Assembly (NCBI GenBank): GCA_902489925.1
Contig: CABUBX010000109.1
Coordinates: 1-7,261, forward strand
Origin: an uncultured Lachnospiraceae bacterium
Lineage (GTDB): Bacteria; Bacillota; Clostridia; Lachnospirales; Lachnospiraceae
Length of the DNA: 7,261 bases
Direction of reading: 5' to 3'
In this document: in pieces, positions 1 through 4,372 of the stretch
How positions within the stretch are numbered: position 1 is the stretch's first letter
How the letters are laid out: every line of letters starts with the position of its first letter
The notes under the pieces: model-generated
The model's database searches: none
The model's input: the letters and a program-made list of their open reading frames with translations, nothing else
What the model was told of the DNA's origin: nothing
Translations under genes and position numbers: made by a program

Positions 1-1055
1 TTTAAAATATCTGTCAGACTTCCCATCTTTTTAATCTGACCCATGGACTTTAAAAAGTCATCATAGCCAAATTCAGCTTTTTTAATCTTGCGGCTTAAAT
101 TCGCGGCTTCGTCTTTGTCGATGGCGGCCTCTGCCTTTTCAATCAACGAAAGAACATCGCCCATGCCAAGGATTCTTGAAGCCATTCTGTCAGGATAAAA
201 CTGCTCTAAATCAGAAAGCTTCTCACCCATACCGACATAAAGAATCGGCTTGCCTGTCACGGCTCTGATTGAGAGTGCCGCACCACCTCTCGTATCACCA
301 TCGAGTTTTGTAAGAATCACACCGTCAACACCGACCGTCTCGTTAAATGTCTTTGCCACATTCACCGCATCCTGTCCGGTCATGGCATCCACAACTAAAA
401 TTGTCTCCGAGACATCGACGTTGCCTTTGATTGCCTTTAATTCCTCCATCATCGCTTCATCTATATGAAGACGACCGGCGGTATCGAGGATGACAACATT
501 AAAACCGTTTGTCTTCGCATGCTCAACGGCAGCCTTTGCAATGTCCACAGGGTTGTTTTTATCACCCATGGAAAATACGGGAACGCCCTGCTTTTCACCA
601 TTGACCTGAAGCTGCTTAATTGCTGCCGGACGATAGACGTCACAGGCGGCAAGCAATGGCTTTCTGCCTTTTTGCTTCATCTTTCCCGCAATCTTCGCTG
701 TCGTTGTTGTCTTACCTGCACCTTGAAGACCTGCCATAAGAATAACTGTCACTTCATTTGAAGGCTTGAGCGCTATCTCTTTTGTCTCACTGCCCATTAA
801 TGAAACCATTTCCTCATTGACAATCTTAATAACCATCTGTCCCGGTGTCAGGCTCGTCATCACATCCTGTCCGACGGCACGTTCTGAAACGGTATTAATA
901 AACTGCTTTACAACCCTGAAGTTGACATCTGCTTCTAAAAGCGCCATCTTTACTTCTTTAAGGGCAGCCTTTACATCAGCCTCTGTCAATCGTCCCTTAC
1001 TTCTTAAATTTTTAAATACGTTTTGGAGTTTTTCCGATAAACTTTCAAATGCCAA
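1..1055 (-). CDS. ffh: Signal recognition particle protein Ffh (SRP54), partial, C-terminus off the left edge
   Basis: Ffh is the SRP GTPase that binds signal sequences and 4.5S/6S RNA and hands ribosome-nascent chains to FtsY at the membrane. I translated it by hand: it begins MAFESLSEKLQ, the typical Ffh N-terminus, and the N domain carries ALLEADVN near residues 43-50. G-domain motifs are GLQGAGKT (109-116), DVYRPAA, DTAGR (191-195) and TKLDGDTRGG (from 249). The methionine-rich M domain is just beginning (KSMGQIKKMGS) when the window ends after 351 codons; the family is usually about 450 residues, so the RNA- and signal-binding part is missing only because of the window edge. The start codon is TTG at 1055-1053, chosen because AAGGAGG lies 9 bases upstream and no ATG gives the conserved N-terminus. 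It follows the ylxM stop by 20 bp, so the two are almost certainly co-transcribed. Confidence 0.97.
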   Translation of the reverse strand, partial: MAFESLSEKLQNVFKNLRSKGRLTEADVKAALKEVKMALLEADVNFRVVKQFINTVSERAVGQDVMTSLTPGQMVIKIVNEEMVSLMGSETKEIALKPSNEVTVILMAGLQGAGKTTTTAKIAGKMKQKGRKPLLAACDVYRPAAIKQLQVNGEKQGVPVFSMGDKNNPVDIAKAAVEHAKTNGFNVVILDTAGRLHIDEAMMEELKAIKGNVDVSETILVVDAMTGQDAVNVAKTFNETVGVDGVILTKLDGDTRGGAALSIRAVTGKPILYVGMGEKLSDLEQFYPDRMASRILGMGDVLSLIEKAEAAIDKDEAANLSRKIKKAEFGYDDFLKSMGQIKKMGSLTDIL

Positions 1056-1064
1056 TCCTTACTG

Positions 1065-1071
1065 CCTCCTT
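1065..1071 (-). promoter_or_regulatory. Ribosome binding site of ffh
   Basis: AAGGAGG on the minus strand lies 9 bases upstream of the TTG codon at 1055-1053 and a few bases after the ylxM stop. It is a near-perfect Shine-Dalgarno sequence and decides the non-ATG start of ffh. Its place directly after the ylxM stop would favour translation by reinitiating ribosomes. Confidence 0.85.
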
Positions 1072-1075
1072 CGGG

Positions 1076-1435
1076 TTATAATTCCTCCATCAGTTCATCA
1101 CAAAGCTTCTCAATCACGCCAACCCGCGCAATGCACTCCGAGTGAGCTGTGGGGTTTAAAAGTATGTCACCTGCCATGCGGTGAATCTGTCCGATTTTCT
1201 CTTTTGCTTTTACAAACTTATCAATGAGATGAAGCTTGTTCTCGTAATCGCCAAGCTTTTTATTGCAGCGTCTGATAATATCATAAACGCCCTGGCGGCT
1301 GATGCCCTGTTCCTCGGCAATCTCACCGAGAGACAAATCATTCAAAACAAAGTCTTCATAAATTGATTTTTGATAAGGCGTTAAGAGTTCTCCGTAGAAG
1401 TCAAAGAGCAATGACTGCTCTAATATCTTTTCCAA
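1076..1435 (-). CDS. ylxM: YlxM-family helix-turn-helix protein encoded beside ffh
   Basis: A 119-residue protein (from the TTG start) of the UPF0122/YlxM family, small proteins with a sigma-70 region 4-like helix-turn-helix that are nearly always encoded just before ffh and are regarded as SRP-pathway accessory or regulatory proteins. The N-terminus reads EKILEQSLLFDFYGELLTPYQ, characteristic of the family. The helix-turn-helix is around residues 34-56 (LSLGEIAEEQGISRQGVYDIIRRC). A charged helical tail (KLHLIDKFVKAKEKIGQIHRM) follows. The open frame can be extended to GTG codons at 1447 and 1444, but those lack a Shine-Dalgarno site; TTG at 1435-1433 has AGGTGG 8 bases upstream and gives the family N-terminus. 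It is separated from the acetyltransferase gene by 108 bp holding a strong promoter, and is followed 20 bp later by ffh. The molecular function of YlxM is poorly known; the family assignment is firm. Confidence 0.93.
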   Translation of the reverse strand: MEKILEQSLLFDFYGELLTPYQKSIYEDFVLNDLSLGEIAEEQGISRQGVYDIIRRCNKKLGDYENKLHLIDKFVKAKEKIGQIHRMAGDILLNPTAHSECIARVGVIEKLCDELMEEL

Positions 1436-1442
1436 AAGAAAC

Positions 1443-1476
1443 ACCACCTGTCAACTGTTTTTACTTTACAGGTGGT
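1443..1476 (-). repeat. 9-bp perfect inverted repeat covering the ylxM Shine-Dalgarno site
   Basis: On the minus strand ACCACCTGT (1476-1468) and ACAGGTGGT (1451-1443) are exact reverse complements separated by 16 bases, with one further possible G-U pair at the base. In RNA this is a 9-bp stem with an A-rich loop, and the downstream arm holds the ylxM Shine-Dalgarno site. It is not followed by a U-run, so it is not an intrinsic terminator. The arms straddle the predicted transcription start (about 1470), so the repeat could be a DNA operator, or an RNA hairpin formed only in read-through transcripts from upstream. The repeat is seen directly; the function is inferred. Confidence 0.75.
1444..1449 (-). 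promoter_or_regulatory. Ribosome binding site of ylxM, inside an inverted repeat
   Basis: AGGTGG on the minus strand, one mismatch from AGGAGG, lies 8 bases upstream of the TTG start at 1435. It is wholly contained in the downstream arm of the inverted repeat at 1443-1476, so it would be base-paired in any transcript that includes both arms. Confidence 0.7.
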
Positions 1477-1514
1477 AGTATATCTTATATCCCCGGTGGT
1501 TGTCAACTGTTTTT
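1449..1514 (-). repeat. Pair of exact 14-bp direct repeats, one containing the -35 box
   Basis: AAAAACAGTTGACA occurs on the minus strand at 1514-1501 and again at 1462-1449, an exact match at an offset of 52 bp, close to five helical turns. The first copy includes part of the A-tract and the whole -35 box; the second lies in the leader just before the ylxM Shine-Dalgarno site. Bases outside the 14 show little further identity, so this is not simply a larger tandem duplication. The arrangement resembles a pair of binding sites on one DNA face; no regulator can be named from the sequence. Confidence 0.7.
1477..1506 (-). promoter_or_regulatory. Sigma-A-type promoter for ylxM-ffh
   Basis: On the minus strand a perfect -35 box TTGACA (1506-1501) is followed after 18 bases by TATACT (1482-1477), five of six matches to the -10 consensus. 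There is no TG extension of the -10. The expected start of transcription is about 1470, giving a leader of roughly 35 bases before the ylxM TTG. Upstream lie A-tracts that look like an UP element (1510-1535). It would let ylxM-ffh be expressed independently of the smc-ftsY-ilvA-GNAT transcript. Prediction from sequence only. Confidence 0.72.
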
Positions 1515-1535
1515 TGTAAATTTTTCAAACTTTTT
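1510..1535 (-). promoter_or_regulatory. Phased A-tracts / UP-element-like segment upstream of the ylxM promoter
   Basis: Three A-tracts on the minus strand lie at 1531-1535 (5 A), 1521-1525 (5 A) and 1510-1515 (6 A), with centres 10 and 10.5 bp apart, the spacing expected for intrinsic DNA bending. With a start near 1470, the six-A tract falls at about -45 to -40, where the proximal UP-element subsite (an A-run contacted by the RNA polymerase alpha C-terminal domain) is expected. The distal half matches the UP consensus only moderately. Confidence 0.5.
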
Positions 1536-1543
1536 GTACAATT

Positions 1544-2137
1544 TCACATCCAATATGGTTTTGGGGGAATCTTCCCGGCGGGCAGAGGGATAATGACATC
1601 TGCTCTGTCCTCGCCATAGATTTCCTTATGCTCAATCATCACCCGATTCAAACACTTTGGAAGACGCTTATAGGCAAGCGCCTCAAAACGCATCCCGCAT
1701 GTTGCCATTTCATACATTTTAATATAACCGTTGCGGCAATAAAAATTAATTCTGCGCTGCCTTAATATGTTTTCGGCCTCATCATCACCCGAAACAGGTG
1801 CTTCCGCTTCACATATAAGGCAGGCATCGCCATCGACGGCGAGAATATTTCCGCCGATGTCTTCTAAAATCTGCTGACCGATTGATTGTCCGCGCAGCGC
1901 CTTGCAGACACCGAGATAATCTAAAAGATAGGTGTGACTCCCGGGCTTCGTCCACAATGTGGCATAGCCGACATATTGCTCGCTGCGGTTTTGATACATA
2001 TGGATTTCATATCTTTTTTCGTCATATAGCTTTTCAATATTATCCAAAGGTTTTATTTCATTGGCAGGAAAATCTTTCATGAGAAAATCATAATACCACC
2101 ATGCCAGCTCATTTTTATTAAGCAGTCTTCCTCTCAT
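1544..2137 (-). CDS. GNAT-like N-acetyltransferase of unknown substrate
   Basis: A 197-residue soluble protein with the layout of the GNAT superfamily, which transfers acetyl groups from acetyl-CoA to amines. The core beta strand and acetyl-CoA-binding region is at residues 70-91 (YLLDYLGVCKALRGQSIGQQIL). The following strand is CLICEAEAP (106-114), and RRINFYCRNGY (128-138) is the usual late GNAT motif. The pyrophosphate-binding loop reads RGQSIG (82-87), with Ser where the R/Q-x-x-G-x-G/A consensus has Gly. The tail is proline-rich (IPLPAGKIPPKPYWM). An earlier ATG at 2152 has no Shine-Dalgarno site; the ATG at 2137 has GGGGGG 5 bases upstream, so I chose it, though the spacing is short. 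It begins 23 bp after the ilvA stop and is probably co-transcribed with it. There is no signal peptide or membrane segment. The substrate cannot be told from the sequence. Confidence 0.8.
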   Translation of the reverse strand: MRGRLLNKNELAWWYYDFLMKDFPANEIKPLDNIEKLYDEKRYEIHMYQNRSEQYVGYATLWTKPGSHTYLLDYLGVCKALRGQSIGQQILEDIGGNILAVDGDACLICEAEAPVSGDDEAENILRQRRINFYCRNGYIKMYEMATCGMRFEALAYKRLPKCLNRVMIEHKEIYGEDRADVIIPLPAGKIPPKPYWM

Positions 2138-2142
2138 TGGTA

Positions 2143-2148
2143 CCCCCC
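2143..2148 (-). promoter_or_regulatory. Weak ribosome binding site of the GNAT gene
   Basis: A run of six G on the minus strand, 5 bases before the ATG at 2137. It is an imperfect and closely spaced Shine-Dalgarno site, but it is the only purine-rich stretch near either candidate start, and it lies between them, so it favours the second ATG. Confidence 0.45.
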
Positions 2149-2160
2149 GCATTATATATC

Positions 2161-3378
2161 TTAATATATCGCTTTCGGCACTTTAAGAATCGGACGGTAG
2201 CCCTTATCTTTGAGTGCTTTTATAATTTTTTCTTTATGTTCGTGTCCGAAAGCCTCCATTGTAATGACAAGCTCAACGGCTGCATTTCTGTTGACAGTGA
2301 CAAACTGGTTATGCTCGAGTTTTATGACATTGCCCTGAAGCTGTGCAATGACAGAGGCTACGTTCACAAGCTCACCCGGCTTATCCGGAAGCAATACAGA
2401 AACCGTAAAGATTCTGCCGCGCTGAATCAGGCCGTTTTGAACAACCGACGCCATTGTAATGACATCCATGTTGCCGCCGCTTAAAATAGAGACTATTTTT
2501 TTATCCTTAACCTTCATCTGCTTTAATGCAGCAATCGTCAGCAGACCCGAGTTTTCGACAACCATTTTATGATTTTCAATCATATCAAGAAAAGCACCGA
2601 TTAAATCATCATCCTCCACCGTCAAAATATCATCTATATTTTTCTGAATATACGGGAATACAATATTTCCCGGTGTTTTTACGGCAGTACCGTCGGCAAT
2701 TGTATTGACTCCTGAAAGTGTCCGGACTTCTCCGGCTTTTAAGGAGGCTTTCATGCAGGCTGCCCCCGCAGGCTCAACGCCGATGACTTTAATATTCGGA
2801 TTTAAAAGCTTTGCAAGTGTTGATACACCGCAGGCCAGACCGCCGCCGCCGATTGGTACAAGAATATAATCAACTGTCGGAAGCTCTTTGACAATTTCCA
2901 TGGCAATTGTGCCCTGACCTGTAGCAACAGCCTCGTCATTAAACGGATGAATAAATGTATAGCCGTGTTCCGCCGCCAACGCCATGGCATGTTCACAGGC
3001 ATCATCATACACGTCACCGTGAAGAACGACTTGGGCGCCGTAACTTTTTGTGCGGTTGACTTTAATCAGCGGCGTCGTTGTCGGCATCACAACAACAGCC
3101 TTCACGCCAAAAACTGCCGCCGCACAGGCAACACCCTGAGCGTGATTGCCTGCTGAGGCCGTAATAATGCCCTTTGATTTTTCTTCGTCAGAAAGCGTAC
3201 TGATTTTATAATATGCACCTCTGATTTTATAGGCGCCTGTCTTTTGCATGTTCTCAGGCTTAAAATAAATCTTATTGCCTGTCTGTTTTGAAAAATAATC
3301 GCTGTATACAAGCTTTGTGTCCATAAGCACGCCGTTTAAGCGCTCTGTCGCTTCTTCAAATTTTTCTAATGTCAACAT
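2161..3378 (-). CDS. ilvA: Threonine ammonia-lyase (threonine dehydratase), PLP-dependent, with C-terminal ACT domain
   Basis: Deaminates L-threonine to 2-oxobutanoate and ammonia, feeding isoleucine synthesis or threonine catabolism in the cytoplasm. It has 405 residues. The fold-type II PLP core spans about 1-315: the PLP lysine is K51 in KTGAYKIRGA, the substrate loop is SAGNHAQG (75-82), the phosphate-binding loop is GGGG (177-180), and SGGNMD (from 300) supplies the residue facing the pyridine nitrogen. A single ACT-type regulatory domain (about 321-405, FTVSVLLPDKPGELVNVASVI) follows, matching the medium-length IlvA/TdcB-like form and not the long two-domain E. coli IlvA. The frame is open 90 bases further upstream, but ATG at 3378 gives the expected N-terminus (MLTLEKFEEATERLNG) and has AGGGAG 9 bases before it. 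The start lies 1 base after the ftsY stop, implying translational coupling. Biosynthetic versus catabolic role (ilvA or tdcB) cannot be settled here; serine may also be a substrate. Confidence 0.92.
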   Translation of the reverse strand: MLTLEKFEEATERLNGVLMDTKLVYSDYFSKQTGNKIYFKPENMQKTGAYKIRGAYYKISTLSDEEKSKGIITASAGNHAQGVACAAAVFGVKAVVVMPTTTPLIKVNRTKSYGAQVVLHGDVYDDACEHAMALAAEHGYTFIHPFNDEAVATGQGTIAMEIVKELPTVDYILVPIGGGGLACGVSTLAKLLNPNIKVIGVEPAGAACMKASLKAGEVRTLSGVNTIADGTAVKTPGNIVFPYIQKNIDDILTVEDDDLIGAFLDMIENHKMVVENSGLLTIAALKQMKVKDKKIVSILSGGNMDVITMASVVQNGLIQRGRIFTVSVLLPDKPGELVNVASVIAQLQGNVIKLEHNQFVTVNRNAAVELVITMEAFGHEHKEKIIKALKDKGYRPILKVPKAIY

Positions 3379-3379
3379 C

Positions 3380-4327
3380 TTAATCGTCTCCCTCGCTGTT
3401 TTCTGTTTTAAATAATGCATCAACAAAATCATCTGCATCAAATTTTTGTAAATCTTCGATTTTTTCACCGATACCGATATATTTTACAGGCACCGAAAGC
3501 TCTGACTGGATGGCAATGGCAATACCACCCTTTGCCGTGCCGTCAAGCTTTGTCAGTACAATTCCTGTAATATCCGCAGCTTCCTTAAACTGCTTTGCCT
3601 GAACGAGCGCATTCTGACCTGTTGTGCCGTCGAGCACAATCAGTGTCTCTCTTTTTGCCTCCGGGTATTCTCTGTCAATGATGCGATTGATTTTCTTTAA
3701 TTCTTCCATAAGATTTTTCTTGTTATGAAGACGTCCTGCCGTATCACAGATTAAAATATCTGCATGTCTTGCTTTTGCAGCCGCGATGGCATCATAAATG
3801 ACGGAGGCCGGGTCAGAACCCTCCTGACCGGCAATAATTTCAACGCCTGCACGGTTTGACCATTCCGTCAGCTGTTCAATGGCACCGGCCCTGAATGTAT
3901 CTGCCGCAGCCATAATGACTTTTTTTCCGGAATTTTTATACTTTGCCGCAAGCTTTCCGACTGTTGTTGTCTTACCGACGCCATTGACGCCAATCATTAA
4001 GAGCACTGTCTTTTCATCTTCAAAGTCATAAGCCGCTTCATCCACTGTCATCTGCTGCTTAATTGTTGCGATTAAAAGCTCTTTGCACGCCGATGGCTCA
4101 GTAATATGGTTTTCCTTGACTTTTGCTTTTAAATCTTCAATAACAGCCTCTGTCGTGTGGATTCCCATATCCGCCATCACAAGGACTTCTTCTAATTCCT
4201 CATAAAAATCCTCATCAATTTTTGAAAAGCCGCTGAAAATATAGTCAAAACCGGCGGCAATGCTTTTGCGGGTTTTTGTAAGTCCCGCAACAAGCCGTTT
4301 AAAAAAGCCTTTCTTTTCCTCTGCCAT
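3380..4327 (-). CDS. ftsY: Signal recognition particle receptor GTPase FtsY
   Basis: FtsY is the membrane-associated SRP receptor; it forms a GTP-dependent heterodimer with Ffh and delivers ribosome-nascent chains to the SecYEG translocon. It has 315 residues and lacks the long acidic A domain of E. coli FtsY, as is usual in Firmicutes. The short basic amphipathic N-terminus (KKGFFKRLVAGLTKTRKSI) is the likely membrane contact. The N domain (about 20-100, EELEEVLVMADMG) is followed by the G domain: GVNGVGKT (113-120), DTFRAGA (143-149), DTAGR (195-199), the DGTTGQNA segment and TKLDGTAKGG (from 259). The start has AAGGAG 9 bases upstream. It lies 45 bp after smc and 1 bp before ilvA, so it is the middle of a tight operon; its partner Ffh is encoded in the same window. 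Confidence 0.97.
   Translation of the reverse strand: MAEEKKGFFKRLVAGLTKTRKSIAAGFDYIFSGFSKIDEDFYEELEEVLVMADMGIHTTEAVIEDLKAKVKENHITEPSACKELLIATIKQQMTVDEAAYDFEDEKTVLLMIGVNGVGKTTTVGKLAAKYKNSGKKVIMAAADTFRAGAIEQLTEWSNRAGVEIIAGQEGSDPASVIYDAIAAAKARHADILICDTAGRLHNKKNLMEELKKINRIIDREYPEAKRETLIVLDGTTGQNALVQAKQFKEAADITGIVLTKLDGTAKGGIAIAIQSELSVPVKYIGIGEKIEDLQKFDADDFVDALFKTENSEGDD
3388..3393 (-). promoter_or_regulatory. Ribosome binding site of ilvA inside the end of ftsY
   Basis: AGGGAG on the minus strand, within the last codons of ftsY, 9 bases before the ATG at 3378. It decides that start over the longer open frame, and places ilvA initiation where ribosomes finish ftsY. Confidence 0.75.
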
Positions 4328-4336
4328 AAATCAATT

Positions 4337-4342
4337 CTCCTT
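4337..4342 (-). promoter_or_regulatory. Ribosome binding site of ftsY
   Basis: AAGGAG on the minus strand, 9 bases before the ATG at 4327, in the 45-bp smc-ftsY gap. It overlaps one copy of the short direct repeat described at 4340-4364. Confidence 0.85.
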
Positions 4343-4364
4343 TATAAATCATACTTTATAAATC
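4340..4364 (-). repeat. Two tandem copies of an 11-bp repeat in the smc-ftsY gap
   Basis: GATTTATAAAG on the minus strand occurs twice, at 4364-4354 and 4350-4340, three bases apart (14-bp period). Each contains the palindrome TTTATAAA. The second copy runs into the ftsY Shine-Dalgarno sequence. It may be a small local duplication of AT-rich spacer; a binding site is possible but there is no support for a specific one. Confidence 0.6.
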
Positions 4365-4372
4365 CTATTTCA

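Noticed and set aside
766..1227. 153-codon open frame on the plus strand
   Set aside because: Lies antisense to ffh and ylxM, both firmly identified; it has no recognisable domain and low-complexity Ser/Leu-rich composition typical of an antisense shadow.
1422..1454. A second promoter starting from the downstream TTGACA copy
   Set aside because: At 17-19 bp from this TTGACA there is no -10-like hexamer; GATATT occurs only at 21 bp and inside ylxM.
1507..1543. Intrinsic terminator after the GNAT gene
   Set aside because: The region is A/T-rich on the minus strand but has no GC stem followed by a U-run; the only inverted repeat nearby (1443-1476) lacks a U-tract and lies at the ylxM start.
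3379..3468. A 30-residue N-terminal extension of the threonine ammonia-lyase
   Set aside because: It overlaps the end of ftsY, has no family similarity, and the ATG at 3378 has a good Shine-Dalgarno site and the expected N-terminus.
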